The notes: generated by a model not told the origin, from the letters alone. Counted from the stretch's first letter, positions 1 through 9,220 are shown. The stretch: DNA of 64,000 nucleotides from Mycobacterium innocens (GCF_900566055.1 NZ_UPHQ01000237.1:1-64000), one strand, 5' to 3'. Numbers and translations are program-made.

Positions 1-2
1 CG

Positions 3-218
3 GCTGCGCCGGAGACCCCGGCAGTCCTGGAGGCAGGATTGCCGCTGACCGACCCGGCCGACGCGCCAGCGCCTGCCGATGCAGCCAACGCACCGGTGGA
101 AATCCACCAGGTCTCGAACGTCGCTTACACCAAGAAGCTCTGGCAGGCGATCGTGGGACAAAACGTCAGCGGCAACGACGCGCTGGACGCGCTCGCCCAA
201 CCGACTGTCATCGGCTGA
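3..218 (+). CDS. rpfA: Resuscitation-promoting factor RpfA, C-terminal end only
   Basis: The window opens inside this gene; 71 codons and a TGA stop are present. The visible part is an Ala/Pro-rich linker followed by a tail containing YTKKLWQAIV and GNDALDALAQP, which matches the C-terminus of M. tuberculosis RpfA (Rv0867c) as I know it. The lysozyme-like transglycosylase domain lies upstream, outside the window, so catalytic residues cannot be checked. RpfA is a secreted peptidoglycan-cleaving protein that helps dormant cells resume growth. It is convergent with moaE2, only 9 bp away, the same neighbour and orientation as in M. tuberculosis. Confidence 0.9.
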   Translation, partial: AAPETPAVLEAGLPLTDPADAPAPADAANAPVEIHQVSNVAYTKKLWQAIVGQNVSGNDALDALAQPTVIG

Positions 219-223
219 GACAC

Positions 224-240
224 GGGCTCAGGCCGAGCCC
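224..240. terminator. Short hairpin at the rpfA/moaE2 convergent junction
   Basis: GGGCTC at 224-229 and GAGCCC at 235-240 pair around a 5-nt loop, overlapping the moaE2 stop codon. There is no T-tract. It could help end transcription of both genes, but a 6-bp stem is weak evidence. Confidence 0.25.
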
Positions 241-653
241 ACCCATTCTTCGGAGCCATCGCCGAAGAACTGGTGCTTCCATACCGGTAGCCGCTCCTTG
301 ATGGAGTCCACCAGCTGCGCGCAGGTGGCGAACGCGGCCTGCCGATGATCGGCGGCGACGGCGGCCACCAAGGCCGCCTCCCCGACCGCCAGGACACCGA
401 TGCGGTGACTGGCCGCCACCGCACGCACCCCGGTGGAGTTCTCCGCGACCTCGGCTACCACGTCGGCAAGAACCTGGGCAGCCGACGGGTGTGCCGAGTA
501 CTCCAGCCGCACCACGTGCCGTCCGCCATCGTGGTTGCGGACCACGCCGACGAACCCGACGACAGCTCCGGCCGCCTGATGGCTCACCAGATCCTCATGC
601 TCGGCCAGATGGATCGGCTGATCGGTGAGCGAGGCGCGCAGGACCAGCGTCAT
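228..653 (-). CDS. moaE2: Molybdopterin synthase large subunit MoaE2
   Basis: 141 aa. Large subunit of molybdopterin synthase, which inserts two sulfurs (carried by MoaD thiocarboxylate) into precursor Z in cytoplasmic molybdenum cofactor synthesis. Lys119 and Lys126, in the stretch [17 protein letters not shown], fall at the same positions as the two active-site lysines of E. coli MoaE. The ATG at 653 was chosen over an upstream extension because it overlaps the mog stop as ATGA, the usual coupling in this operon, and gives the family length. It is the last gene of a minus-strand moaC2-mog-moaE2 operon; M. tuberculosis has the same order (Rv0864-Rv0866). Confidence 0.95.
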   Translation of the reverse strand: MTLVLRASLTDQPIHLAEHEDLVSHQAAGAVVGFVGVVRNHDGGRHVVRLEYSAHPSAAQVLADVVAEVAENSTGVRAVAASHRIGVLAVGEAALVAAVAADHRQAAFATCAQLVDSIKERLPVWKHQFFGDGSEEWVGSA

Positions 654-1135
654 CGCCGGTGATCTTGGCCGGCGAGTTGATCGAGTGCGTGATCCACCAC
701 GTCGGCGAGCACGCCGAGCCCGTCGCGAACCCCGCCGGGTGAACCCGGCAGGTTGACGATCAACGATTGGCCGGCGACGCCACACACCCCCCGCGACAAC
801 ACCGACGTCGGAACCTTGGGCAGGCCCGAGCGACGGATCGCGTCGGCCAACCCGGGGATGACGAAATCCAACACCGCCACCGTCTGTTCCGGGGTGGTGT
901 CGGTCGGTGAAATGCCGGTGCCGCCGGACGTGATGATCAAATCGACCCTGGCCTCGACGGCGTTATGCAGCGCCTCGCCGACCGGATTCCCGTCGGCGAC
1001 CACCTCCGACTCGACGGGCGAAAAACCCCGCTGCGCCAGCCATTCGGTGACGATGGGACCGCACTCATCGGTATAGACGCCCGACGATGCGCGGGTCGAC
1101 GCGATGATCACCCGGGCAGACCGCGCGCCGGTCAC
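650..1135 (-). CDS. mog: Molybdopterin adenylyltransferase Mog/MoaB family
   Basis: 161 aa. Adenylylates molybdopterin before molybdenum insertion. The MPT-binding signature [11 protein letters not shown] is at residues 69-79 and the second signature NLPGSPGG at 128-135; both are typical of MoaB/Mog/MogA. The GTG start overlaps the moaC2 stop (GTGA) and the stop overlaps the moaE2 start (ATGA), so the three genes are translationally coupled. Length and context match M. tuberculosis Rv0865. Confidence 0.93.
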   Translation of the reverse strand: MTGARSARVIIASTRASSGVYTDECGPIVTEWLAQRGFSPVESEVVADGNPVGEALHNAVEARVDLIITSGGTGISPTDTTPEQTVAVLDFVIPGLADAIRRSGLPKVPTSVLSRGVCGVAGQSLIVNLPGSPGGVRDGLGVLADVVDHALDQLAGQDHRR

Positions 1136-1623
1136 CGCTGCCAGCTTCCGCTACGGCCGCCCTCTTTGCGCAGCACCCGGATGTCATCGATCCGGGCCGC
1201 CGGGTCCACCGCTTTGATCATGTCGTAGAGCGTAAGAGCAGCGACGCTCACCGCGGTCAGCGCCTCCATCTCGACCCCCGTTCGATCGGTGCTGCGCACC
1301 GTTGCGGTGATCTCGACGTCGGACTCGCCGACGGTGAAGTCCACGTCGACACCGGTGAGCGCGAGCTGATGGCACAGCGGAACGAGGTCGCTGGTGCGCT
1401 TGGCCGCCATAATGCCCGCCACCCGTGCCGTAGCCAGCGCGTCGCCTTTAGGCAGACCGCCGGCGGAGATCAGCGCCACCACCTCCGTCGAGGTTCGTAA
1501 GGCGCCGGCAGCGACGGCGGTGCGCCGGGTGGCCGACTTCTCGGTCACGTCGACCATGTGCGCGGCTCCCCGCTCGTCCAGGTGCGACAGTCCGCCCGAG
1601 TGGAAATCGGACGCTCCGGCCAT
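1132..1623 (-). CDS. moaC2: Cyclic pyranopterin monophosphate synthase MoaC2
   Basis: 163 aa. Acts with MoaA in the first step of molybdenum cofactor synthesis, GTP to cyclic pyranopterin monophosphate. HMVDVTEK is at residues 22-29, [10 protein letters not shown] around His85, and LYDMIKAVD carries Asp134 and Lys137, which correspond to the catalytic His77, Asp128 and Lys131 of E. coli MoaC. It is first in the moaC2-mog-moaE2 operon and is preceded by a small conserved gene on the same strand, 10 bp away. Confidence 0.94.
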   Translation of the reverse strand: MAGASDFHSGGLSHLDERGAAHMVDVTEKSATRRTAVAAGALRTSTEVVALISAGGLPKGDALATARVAGIMAAKRTSDLVPLCHQLALTGVDVDFTVGESDVEITATVRSTDRTGVEMEALTAVSVAALTLYDMIKAVDPAARIDDIRVLRKEGGRSGSWQR

Positions 1624-1633
1624 CGGCGGAGTC

Positions 1634-1843
1634 CTACCTGTTGACGACGGTCACCGGGTGGACGTACGGCAGGTCGTCGGCGGGCAGCGGGAACGCCAAC
1701 TCACCGAAGGGTGACAACGCACCCGTGCGGTCGGTCGCCAGTTCGCTTACCGCATGGTCGTCCGGGTCTCTGGTCGGCCAGCCGTTGTCCACGTACTTGG
1801 TTTTGCGCGCCTTGCCGTCAGCATTGTCAGCCACGGCATCCAT
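1634..1843 (-). CDS. Small conserved protein, Rv0863-like
   Basis: 69 aa with the ATG at 1843. No domain is recognised. The C-terminal part contains [20 protein letters not shown] and ends HPVTVVNR; it is acidic and soluble. Position between moaC2 and the Rv0862c homologue equals that of Rv0863 in M. tuberculosis. A longer frame reaching 2047 exists, but its extra N-terminus is Arg/Pro/Ala-rich and antisense to the Rv0862c homologue, so I treat it as spurious. It is probably cotranscribed with moaC2 and diverges from the gene at 1906, with about 60 bp between starts. Confidence 0.7.
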   Translation of the reverse strand: MDAVADNADGKARKTKYVDNGWPTRDPDDHAVSELATDRTGALSPFGELAFPLPADDLPYVHPVTVVNR

Positions 1844-1905
1844 TCTGACAGGTCTTCCTCCCGCCCGCGGCGCAAGGTTGCAGGTCGGGCCTACGCTGAT
1901 CAGCA

Positions 1906-4182
1906 ATGCCTGAGCAAGCCCCGACCGAACACACCCCGGAGATCCCGCTGGGGTCCTGGCTGGCCGACTTACCCGACGAGCGGCTGATCCAGCTGCTGGA
2001 GTTTCGGCCGGATCTGGCACAGCCGCCACCTGGCAGCATCGCCGCACTGGCCGCGCGCGCCCAGGCCAGGCAGTCGGTCAAGGCCGCCACCGACGACCTC
2101 GACTTCCTGCGACTGGCGGTGCTGGACGCCCTGCTGGTGCTGCAAGCCGACACCGCGCCCGTGCCGATCGCCAAGCTGCTGTCGTTGATCGGCGACCGCG
2201 CCGGCGAAGCCGACGTGACCGATGCGCTGGCCGACCTCAAGAAACGAGCCCTGGTCTGGGGCGACAGTGCCGTGCGGGTCGCCGCCGACACCGGCACGGC
2301 GCTGCCGTGGCACCCGGGCCAAGTCACCCTCGAATACGGCTCGCGCACCGGCGAGCAGATCGCCGAGTTGATCGCCGGGCTCGACGAGGCCCAGCGTGAG
2401 GTGCTGGAGAAACTCGTCGAAGGATCACCGATGGGGCGCACTCGCGACGCCGCACCCGGCGCCCTGCCGGACCGCCCGGTGCCCCGGCTGCTGGCCGCTG
2501 GGCTGCTGCGGCGTGTCGATGCTGAGACGGTGATCCTGCCCCGGCAAGTCGGGCAGGTGCTCCGCGGCGAGGAACCCGGTCCGATGCAGCTGACCGCGCC
2601 CGATCCGGTGGTGTCCACCGCCGCGCCGCGCGACGTCGACGCCGCGGCCGCCGGAGCCGTCATCGACCTGCTGCGCGAGATCGACGTCCTGTTGCAGAAA
2701 CTCAGCGCCACACCGGTTCCCGAGCTGCGCACCGGCGGCCTAGGCGTGCGCGAAATCAAGCGGCTTGCCAAGGCAACCGGGATCGACGAACCACGTCTGG
2801 GTCTGATCCTTGAGGTGGTGGCCGCCGCCGGGCTGATCGCCGGCGGCCTGCCCGAGCCGCTGCCATCCCACGGCGAAGGCCCCTATTGGGCGCCGACGCC
2901 GGCCGCCGACCGGTTCGCCGACATGTCCCCGGCCGAGCGGTGGCACCTGCTGGCCCGCAGCTGGCTCGACCTGCCGGGCCGGCCGGCGCTGCTCGGCAGC
3001 CGCGGCCCGGACGGCAAACCGTATGCCGCCTTGAGCGATTCGCTGTTCTCGACGGCGGCGCCGCTGGATCGCCGGCTGTTGCTGGGGATGCTCGCCGAGC
3101 TGGCTGCCGGTGCCGGTGTCGACGCGGTAACTGCCTCGGCGGCCCTGATCTGGCGTCGTCCGCGGTGGGGCCGGCGATTGCAGCCGGGGCCGGTCGCGGA
3201 TCTGTTGACCGAAGGCCACGCGCTGGGCCTGGTGGGCCGCGGAGCGATCAGCACGCCCGGCCGCGCACTGCTGGACAGTGATCGGGACGCTGGGGACCCC
3301 GCCGCGGTGGTCGATGCGATGACGCGGGCGCTGCCCAAGCCGATCGACCACTTCCTGGTCCAGGCGGATCTGACCGTCGTGGTACCGGGGCCGCTGCAAC
3401 GCGAACTCGCCGATCGGCTGGCCACGGTGGCCACCGTCGAATCGGCTGGCGCGGCAATGGTGTACCGGGTCAGCGAGCAGTCCATCCGGCATGCGCTCGA
3501 CGTCGGCAAGACCCGAGACTGGATGCACGGGTTCTTCGCCGGCCACTCCAAAACACCGGTGCCACAGGGACTTACCTACCTGATCGACGATGTCGCACGC
3601 CGTCACGGGCAACTCCGAATCGGCATGGCCGCGTCGTTCGTGCGGTGCGAGGACCCCGCACTGTTGGCCCAGGCCGTGGCCGCGGCCGGGGACCTGCAGC
3701 TGCGGGCTCTGGCACCGACGGTGGCGGTGTCACCCGCGCCCATCGCCGAGGTGCTTGCCGCCTTGCGGAATGCCGGCTTCGCTCCGGCCGCCGAAGATTC
3801 CACAGGCGCGATCGTCGACGTCCGCCCGCGCGGCGCCCGCGTACCCGCACCGAACCAACGCCGGCCTTACCGCCCGTCTCCGCGGCCCAGCAGCGAGACG
3901 TTGCACGCGGTGGTCGCGGTGTTACGTAAGGTGACAGCGGCGCCGTTCGGCAACATCCGCGTCGACCCGGCCGTCGCGATGTCGCTACTGCTGCGCGCGA
4001 TAAAGGACGAGGCTACGGTGTTGATCGGCTACCTCGACGCCGCCGGCGTGGCGACCCAGCGGGTGGTGTCACCGATCGCCGTCCGCGGTGGGCAGCTGAT
4101 GGCCTTCGACTCGTCGTCGGGGAAGCTGCGCGACTTCGCCATCCATCGCATCACCTCGGTGATGTCGGTCGACGACCGATAA
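1906..4182 (+). CDS. Large helicase-associated DNA-binding protein, Rv0862c-like
   Basis: 758 aa, cytoplasmic. It is built of predicted helical and winged-helix-like segments and contains no Walker A motif, so it is not itself a helicase. Proteins of this family (annotated helicase C-terminal or XPB/Ssl2-like domain) are encoded directly before XPB in actinobacteria, as here: 43 bp separate it from the chosen ercc3 start. Length fits Rv0862c. An Arg/Pro-rich linker near residues 640-665 ([18 protein letters not shown]) precedes a C-terminal domain of the WYL-like type ([24 protein letters not shown]); that assignment is my inference. Likely partner of XPB in DNA unwinding. Confidence 0.85.
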   Translation: MPEQAPTEHTPEIPLGSWLADLPDERLIQLLEFRPDLAQPPPGSIAALAARAQARQSVKAATDDLDFLRLAVLDALLVLQADTAPVPIAKLLSLIGDRAGEADVTDALADLKKRALVWGDSAVRVAADTGTALPWHPGQVTLEYGSRTGEQIAELIAGLDEAQREVLEKLVEGSPMGRTRDAAPGALPDRPVPRLLAAGLLRRVDAETVILPRQVGQVLRGEEPGPMQLTAPDPVVSTAAPRDVDAAAAGAVIDLLREIDVLLQKLSATPVPELRTGGLGVREIKRLAKATGIDEPRLGLILEVVAAAGLIAGGLPEPLPSHGEGPYWAPTPAADRFADMSPAERWHLLARSWLDLPGRPALLGSRGPDGKPYAALSDSLFSTAAPLDRRLLLGMLAELAAGAGVDAVTASAALIWRRPRWGRRLQPGPVADLLTEGHALGLVGRGAISTPGRALLDSDRDAGDPAAVVDAMTRALPKPIDHFLVQADLTVVVPGPLQRELADRLATVATVESAGAAMVYRVSEQSIRHALDVGKTRDWMHGFFAGHSKTPVPQGLTYLIDDVARRHGQLRIGMAASFVRCEDPALLAQAVAAAGDLQLRALAPTVAVSPAPIAEVLAALRNAGFAPAAEDSTGAIVDVRPRGARVPAPNQRRPYRPSPRPSSETLHAVVAVLRKVTAAPFGNIRVDPAVAMSLLLRAIKDEATVLIGYLDAAGVATQRVVSPIAVRGGQLMAFDSSSGKLRDFAIHRITSVMSVDDR

Positions 4183-4225
4183 TGGAACCCATGACCCGAC
4201 CACCCGATTGCCGCGGAGCGCACTT

Positions 4226-5875
4226 GTGACCGACGGGCCGTTGATCGTGCAGTCCGACAAGACGGTGCTGCTCGAAGTCGACCATGACCTGGCCGGTGCC
4301 GCACGCGCCGCCATCGCGCCGTTCGCCGAGCTGGAACGCGCACCCGAGCATGTGCACACCTACCGCATCACCCCGCTCGCGTTGTGGAATGCCCGCGCCG
4401 CCGGGCACGATGCCGAGCAGGTCGTCGATGCGCTGGTCAGTTTCTCCCGCTACGCCGTGCCGCAGCCGCTGCTGGTCGACATCGTCGACACCATGGCCCG
4501 CTATGGGCGGCTGCAACTGGTCAAGAACCCCGCACACGGCCTGACCCTGCTCAGCCTGGACCGTGCCGTACTCGAGGAAGTGCTGCGCAACAAGAAGATC
4601 GCACCGATGCTCGGTGCCCGGATCGATGACGACACCGTCGTCGTCCACCCCAGCGAGCGGGGCAGGGTCAAGCAGCTGCTGCTCAAGATCGGTTGGCCCG
4701 CAGAAGATCTCGCCGGATACGTAGACGGCGAGGCGCATCCGATCAGTCTGCACGAGGAGGGCTGGCAGCTGCGCGATTACCAGCAGATGGCCACGGACTC
4801 GTTCTGGTCCGGCGGCTCCGGGGTGGTGGTTCTGCCGTGCGGCGCTGGCAAGACCCTGGTCGGCGCGGCCGCAATGGCCAAAGCTCAGGCCACGACGCTG
4901 ATCCTGGTCACCAACATCGTGGCCGCGCGGCAGTGGAAGCGCGAGCTGGTCGCCCGCACCTCACTGATCGAGGACGAGATCGGCGAATACTCCGGAGAGC
5001 GCAAGGAAATTCGGCCGGTCACCATTTCGACGTATCAGATGATCACCCGTCGCACCAAGGGCGAATACCGGCATCTGGAACTCTTCGACAGCCGTGACTG
5101 GGGGTTGATCATCTATGACGAGGTGCATCTGCTGCCGGCGCCGGTGTTCCGGATGACCGCCGACCTGCAGTCCAAGCGGCGACTGGGGCTGACCGCCACG
5201 TTGATCCGCGAAGACGGCCGCGAGGGCGACGTGTTCTCTCTGATCGGCCCGAAGCGCTACGACGCGCCATGGAAAGACATTGAGGCCCAAGGCTGGATCG
5301 CACCGGCGGAGTGCGTCGAAGTTCGCGTGACGATGACCGATAACGAGCGGATGCAGTACGCGACGGCCGAGCTCGAGGAGCGCTACCGGCTGTGCTCGAC
5401 CGTGCACACCAAAATCGCTGTGGTCAAGTCGATTCTGGACAAACACCCCGGCGAGCAGACCCTGGTGATCGGCGCCTACCTGGATCAGCTCGAGGAGCTG
5501 GGCACCGAGCTGAACGCTCCGGTTATCCAGGGATCGACGAAGACCAGCGAACGAGAGGCGTTGTTCGACGCCTTTCGCCGCGGCGAGATCTCGACGCTGG
5601 TGGTGTCCAAGGTGGCCAACTTCTCCATCGACTTGCCGGAAGCCTCCGTGGCGGTTCAGGTCTCGGGCACTTTCGGTTCACGTCAGGAAGAGGCGCAGCG
5701 GTTGGGCCGGCTGCTGCGGCCCAAGTCCGACGGCGGCGGCGCCATCTTTTACTCGGTGGTGGCCCGCGACAGTCTCGATGCCGAATACGCCGCGCACCGG
5801 CAGCGGTTCTTGGCCGAGCAGGGCTACGGCTACATCATCCGCGATGCCGACGACCTGTTGGGCCCGGCGATTTAG
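4226..5875 (+). CDS. ercc3: XPB/Ercc3-family DNA repair helicase
   Basis: 549 aa from the GTG at 4226, whose VTDGPLIVQSDKTV start matches the M. tuberculosis protein (Rv0861c); an ATG at 4208 in frame would add six residues. An SF2 3'-5' helicase. Motifs: Walker A PCGAGKT 204-210, DEVH box 298-301, TAT 323-325, the RED motif typical of XPB 328-330, and motif VI QRLGRLLRP 491-499. The N-terminal ~180 residues are the XPB damage-recognition-like domain. It follows its likely partner gene on the same strand and ends just before a long perfect hairpin. Confidence 0.95.
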   Translation: MTDGPLIVQSDKTVLLEVDHDLAGAARAAIAPFAELERAPEHVHTYRITPLALWNARAAGHDAEQVVDALVSFSRYAVPQPLLVDIVDTMARYGRLQLVKNPAHGLTLLSLDRAVLEEVLRNKKIAPMLGARIDDDTVVVHPSERGRVKQLLLKIGWPAEDLAGYVDGEAHPISLHEEGWQLRDYQQMATDSFWSGGSGVVVLPCGAGKTLVGAAAMAKAQATTLILVTNIVAARQWKRELVARTSLIEDEIGEYSGERKEIRPVTISTYQMITRRTKGEYRHLELFDSRDWGLIIYDEVHLLPAPVFRMTADLQSKRRLGLTATLIREDGREGDVFSLIGPKRYDAPWKDIEAQGWIAPAECVEVRVTMTDNERMQYATAELEERYRLCSTVHTKIAVVKSILDKHPGEQTLVIGAYLDQLEELGTELNAPVIQGSTKTSEREALFDAFRRGEISTLVVSKVANFSIDLPEASVAVQVSGTFGSRQEEAQRLGRLLRPKSDGGGAIFYSVVARDSLDAEYAAHRQRFLAEQGYGYIIRDADDLLGPAI

Positions 5876-5881
5876 GTTGTG

Positions 5882-5941
5882 GCGAGCAGACGCCAAAGCC
5901 CCCGAAAACAGCGGTTTTCGGGGGCTTTGGCGTCTGCTCGC
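5882..5941. terminator. Perfect 28-bp hairpin between convergent genes
   Basis: Arms at 5882-5909 and 5914-5941 are exact inverse complements (28 of 28) around a 4-nt loop. Each outer end reads GCGAGCAGACG or its complement. It lies 6 bp after the ercc3 stop and 1 bp before the stop of the convergent thiolase gene, so a bidirectional terminator is the simplest role. There is no T-tract. Related but less perfect elements occur at 9159-9206 and 49495-49552. Confidence 0.75.
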
Positions 5942-5942
5942 G

Positions 5943-7088
5943 CTAGGTCGACAGGATGGTCGCCGACGCGGTGCCCGGGGCGCCGTACACCTGCGCCAGG
6001 CCGACGCGCGGCCGGCCGGGCACCTGACGTTCGCCCGCCGCACCCCGCAGCTGCCGCACCAGCTCGTGCACCTGCCGTAGCCCCGACGCGCCGATGGGCT
6101 CGCCGTTGGCGATCAGCCCGCCGTCGGTGTTGACCGGGATCGAGCCGTGGATCTCGGTGGCGCCGTCGGCGACCAGCTTCTCCTGCTCGCCGTCGGCGCA
6201 CAGGCCGGTCTCGGCCATGTGGATGACCTCGGCGCCGGCGTCGGTGTCCTGCAGCTGAGCGAGGTCGACGTCGTCGGGCCCGATTCCCGCGGCCTCGTAG
6301 GCGGCTTTCGCCGCGTACACCGTCGGTGAGGCGTCCTCGTCCAGCGGAGCCGACGTGGCGTGCACCTCATAGGCTCCGTAGCGACGGGTGCGGATCTCAC
6401 ATGCCCGGATATACACCGGTTTGTCGGTGAAGGTGTGCGCCATGTCGCCGCGGCACATGATGACCGCGGCGGCGCCCTCGTCGGGCGCACAGAACATGTA
6501 CTGGGTCAGCGGATAGTTGAGCACCGTCGAGTTGAGGATCTCGTCCTCGGGAATCGCCTTGCGCCGGAAGGCATTCGGATTCATGGCGCCGTTGCGGTAG
6601 TTCTTGGCCGCGACCTTGGCCAGGGTGGCCCGGGAGATGTTGTGGTCGTGGAGGTACTTGTTGGCTTTCATACCGAAGAATTTGGTGGTGACGAACTGAC
6701 CGTTCTGTGCATACCACTGGGGCAGCGCGAGTTTGGCGGGGTCGTCGGTGAAGGCGCCACGCGGGTGTTTGTCCATGCCGATGGCGATGCCGATGTCGTA
6801 TTTCCCCAGCCGGATGGTGTCGGCGGTCTGCTGGACGGCACTGGCCGCCGTGGCGCAGGCGTTGAACACGTCGGTGAACGGAATGCCGGTTAGCCCGACC
6901 AGCCGGGTCACGGCATCGGGGTTGGACACCTCATGGCTGCCGCCGAAGCCGAACTGGATATCCTTCCATTCCACGCCGGCGTCGGTCAGCGCGGATTGGA
7001 TGGCCTCGGCGCCCATCTGCATCGCGGTCTTCTCGAACCTGCCGAACGGATGCAGGCCCACGCCGATGATCGCCACGTCGTTGCTCAT
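5943..7088 (-). CDS. Thiolase-family lipid-transfer protein (SCP-x/Ltp type)
   Basis: 381 aa, cytoplasmic. The N-terminus VAIIGVGLHPFGRF and the stretch FNACATAASAVQQTADTIR around residues 75-93 mark the thiolase-like SCP-x/Ltp family; the C-terminus has GLIANGEPIGASGLRQVHEL. In mycobacteria such proteins pair with DUF35 OB-fold partners as retro-aldolases or thiolases in sterol side-chain breakdown. That pairing is present: the upstream gene, 2 bp away, encodes a DUF35 protein but is frameshifted. M. tuberculosis lacks this pair at this locus. Exact reaction unknown. Confidence 0.85.
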   Translation of the reverse strand: MSNDVAIIGVGLHPFGRFEKTAMQMGAEAIQSALTDAGVEWKDIQFGFGGSHEVSNPDAVTRLVGLTGIPFTDVFNACATAASAVQQTADTIRLGKYDIGIAIGMDKHPRGAFTDDPAKLALPQWYAQNGQFVTTKFFGMKANKYLHDHNISRATLAKVAAKNYRNGAMNPNAFRRKAIPEDEILNSTVLNYPLTQYMFCAPDEGAAAVIMCRGDMAHTFTDKPVYIRACEIRTRRYGAYEVHATSAPLDEDASPTVYAAKAAYEAAGIGPDDVDLAQLQDTDAGAEVIHMAETGLCADGEQEKLVADGATEIHGSIPVNTDGGLIANGEPIGASGLRQVHELVRQLRGAAGERQVPGRPRVGLAQVYGAPGTASATILST

Positions 7089-7090
7089 CG

Positions 7091-7544
7091 TCAGAGTCCT
7101 TCCTGGTCCTTTGAAACCGGCCGGAACGCGAATGTCATCACCTCGTTGCCGTCGTCATCGGCGAAAAGCGGCACCATGGTGAGTTCGACCTCCTGGCCGA
7201 ACTGCAGCTTGGCCGGGTCATTCTCGGTCAGCCGCCCCTCGACCCTGACGACCGCCTCCTCTCCCAGGCCGAGCTGGACCAGGCCCACGCCGAACGGCAC
7301 GAAATCCTTGCCGGCCGGCCCGGCATTGGGCATAGGGAGGTCCGGGCGGGAACCCCTGGGTGGTCCATGTCACGAGGGTGCCGCGGCGCGGCAACAACAC
7401 CTCGGTCATGTCCGCGCCGCTGCAGCGCGGACACCACTGCTGCACGGGGAAAGTCGTGGCACCACAGTCGCCGCAGCAACTGCCGATCAGCTGCGGGTTG
7501 TCGTTCGGCCAGGTCGAGATGTCGGGGGCCAGTGCCTTCTGCAT
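7091..7544 (-). pseudogene. DUF35 Zn-ribbon/OB-fold protein, frameshifted
   Basis: The first part (from the ATG at 7544) carries a Zn ribbon, CCGDCGATTFPVQQWCPRC, and the start of the OB fold up to TTQGFPPGPPY. The rest of the fold, NAGPAGKDFVPFGVGLVQLG to VMTFAFRPVSKDQ, continues in another frame. One extra C in the CCC near 7333-7338 would explain the break. Across the break the protein is a normal ~150-aa acyl-CoA-binding DUF35 subunit, the partner of the thiolase just downstream. Either the gene is inactivated or the base is a sequencing error. Confidence 0.75.
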
Positions 7545-7614
7545 CGCGCAATCCTTGTCGTCGGCCGCAGAATAAGACGCTTTACCAGACAGTACAACAG
7601 CATTCAAATAAAGC

Positions 7615-7629
7615 GGAAATACCATTCTC
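7615..7629. promoter_or_regulatory. Half-conserved GAGAAT-type operator
   Basis: GGAAATACCATTCTC: one arm (ATTCTC) is perfect, the other matches at 4 of 6 positions. It lies in the 198-bp divergent region between the DUF35 gene and the ABM gene. It shares its left arm with the site at 21062-21076 and belongs to the series discussed in the findings. Confidence 0.4.
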
Positions 7630-7742
7630 GCCATCCGTGAGGCGTGGGATCTGCCCCGCCCCCGAAGGCGGACTCCCGCCGTTCGCTATCTTCTCCAGAT
7701 CACCCCTGCCGGCGAAACTGAACCCCATGTGAGGACCCGACG

Positions 7743-8036
7743 ATGCCTATCACGGTGATACTTGAACTCAGGCTCAAGCCCGAAGCGGTACCGGCGGCAC
7801 GCGAGGTGATGAGCCGGGCATTGCAAGACACCCGGGCGTTCGACGGCAACCTCGGTACCGACGTGCTGGTCAATCAAGACGACGAAGCCCACTGGCTCAT
7901 CTACGAACTCTGGGACACCGTCGAGCACGACGAGGCCTACCGCAGATTTCGCGCCGGCGAAGGCCGGCTGACGGAGCTTCCGCCGCTGCTCGCCGCGCCT
8001 CCCGTCAAGACCAGGTACGTGACGACCGACATCTGA
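7743..8036 (+). CDS. Antibiotic biosynthesis monooxygenase (ABM) domain protein
   Basis: 97 aa, a single ferredoxin-like ABM domain: ITVILELRLKPEAVPAAREVM at the start and HWLIYELWDTVEHDEAYRRF in the middle, with the usual W and Y residues. Such small dimeric proteins are cofactor-independent oxygenases or simply binding proteins; the sequence does not decide. The start ATG is preceded by a purine-rich GAGGACC. It diverges from the DUF35 gene and converges with a truncated luciferase-like gene 29 bp downstream. Confidence 0.8.
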   Translation: MPITVILELRLKPEAVPAAREVMSRALQDTRAFDGNLGTDVLVNQDDEAHWLIYELWDTVEHDEAYRRFRAGEGRLTELPPLLAAPPVKTRYVTTDI

Positions 8037-8065
8037 CGGCAGCACCCGGCACATTCAGCAGGCAA

Positions 8066-8590
8066 TCAACTCAGCGCCGGAATCACTTCACGTTCGAAAA
8101 GCTCGATGCCCGAACGGTCGTAGGCGGCCTCGGGGAAATAGCAAATGGCGTAGTCACACCCGAGGCCGCGGGTCTTGGCCAGCTGCTCGATCACCTGTTC
8201 CGGCGTGCCCGTCGCCGCATCCGAAAGGCCCGCGACCATCGAATCCGCCAGCGTCTCAGGCACATAGCCGACTAGGCGGTCGCGCACCCGCTGCAACCGA
8301 TCCTTGACATCGGTGTCCGAGGTGCCAACGACGGCGGTGAAGTTGGACGAGCGAACGATGGCGTCGAAGTCGGTGCCCAGTTCTCGGCAGTGTTGCGCAA
8401 GCAGTTCCGACTTTCGGGCGAATGCGGTGGGCTCGGGGGTGAAGTTGGTGTACTGGGCATACTTCGCCGCGATGCGTAGCGTCACCTTTTCCCCGCCGCC
8501 GGCAATCCACAGCGGAATGCCGCTGGCTTGCAACGGCTTTGGCGCTACTATGGCGCCGTCTACCCGGTAGTGCTCGCCGGTGAAAGTCAC
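8066..8590 (-). pseudogene. LLM-class flavin/F420 oxidoreductase, N-terminus missing
   Basis: 174 codons from a GTG at 8590. The stretch VTFTGEHYRVDGA, then KPLQASGIPLWIAGGGEKV and the C-terminal half, match the second half of luciferase-like monooxygenases, which are normally about 290-340 aa. Homology-like sequence reaches to about 8620 (AWRDGKVTF) and then stops; the first ~150 residues, including much of the flavin/F420 site, are absent. The other side of the break is a piece of a different gene on the opposite strand, so this is probably a non-functional remnant. Confidence 0.75.
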
Positions 8591-8605
8591 CTTGCCGTCG
8601 CGCCA

Positions 8606-8941
8606 GGCGTCATCGCGGTGCTGGGGGCGTACATACTGGCCGGCGAACTGGCCCGGTCGGGTGGAGACTACGCAAGCGGGTTCGCGGCCGACGAGCAGTA
8701 GATGGCGGAACCGGTACGTCGCAGCCGCACGTTTGCGCGAGCGATGGCCAAGAGCATCGTGCCGGGTTCCCCCGCGGGTGTGTGGGCGTTGACCCGTGGC
8801 GCACAGCTGGTCTCACTACTGCCCGCCGGGCTCGTCCGGGCGGTCGCGAAGCTGAACACCAAGGGCGTGCGACTCTATGACTCGATGCGGTTCAAGGAGT
8901 ACAGCGAGCTAACCCGCAGTCAGCCGGCTCGCGACACTTAA
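8606..8941 (+). pseudogene. C-terminal fragment of an FAD-dependent monooxygenase, with internal stop
   Basis: In one frame the sequence reads VLGAYILAGELARSGGDYASGF, then DEQ and a TAG at 8699-8701, then ATG and 79 more codons (MAEPVRRSRTFARAMAKSIV onward, with PAGVWALTRG). Together this resembles the C-terminal end of FAD-binding aromatic-ring monooxygenases, where GAYVLAGELA..GGD is conserved. The N-terminal Rossmann part is absent. The 79-aa frame after the stop could still be translated, but the whole looks like a decayed remnant. It overlaps the truncated LLM gene head to head. Confidence 0.55.
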
Positions 8942-8990
8942 CCTGCTGCGACGACACGCCGAAAACGATAGCGTCGGCTTATGTTTCGGC

Positions 8991-9095
8991 GCGGATGGGC
9001 TCGGCCTGGGTCGGCTCGGCCTGGGTCGGCTTGGCGCGGGTCGGCTTGGCTCGGATGGGCTCGGCCTGGGTCGGCTTGGCGCGGGTCGGCTTGGC
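8991..9095. repeat. Minisatellite: seven tandem 15-bp units
   Basis: Seven consecutive 15-mers with no gaps: GCGGATGGGCTCGGC, CTGGGTCGGCTCGGC, CTGGGTCGGCTTGGC, GCGGGTCGGCTTGGC, TCGGATGGGCTCGGC, CTGGGTCGGCTTGGC, GCGGGTCGGCTTGGC. The last three units nearly repeat the pattern of earlier ones, suggesting a higher-order 45-bp duplication. It is intergenic, between a gene remnant and the fadB terminator region. Arrays like this vary in copy number between strains of mycobacteria (MIRU-VNTR type). Confidence 0.9.
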
Positions 9096-9158
9096 GCTCC
9101 GGCTGCGACCTGCCAGGCGACCGGTGACGGCGCGGGGCCCCGGCGGCCCAGCGCCACC

Positions 9159-9206
9159 AGACGTAAAGTCCCCCGGAAACCGGGGTTTTCGGGGGACTTT
9201 ACGTCT
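9159..9206. terminator. Long hairpin downstream of fadB
   Basis: Arms 9159-9181 and 9184-9206 pair over 23 positions with one G-T wobble; the ends read AGACGTAAAGTCCCC and its complement, followed by CTGCTCGCGG. It sits 15 bp past the fadB stop (minus strand). Same family as the hairpins at 5882 and 49495. A rho-independent-like terminator without T-tract is the likely role. Confidence 0.65.
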
Positions 9207-9220
9207 GCTCGCGGCCGAAA

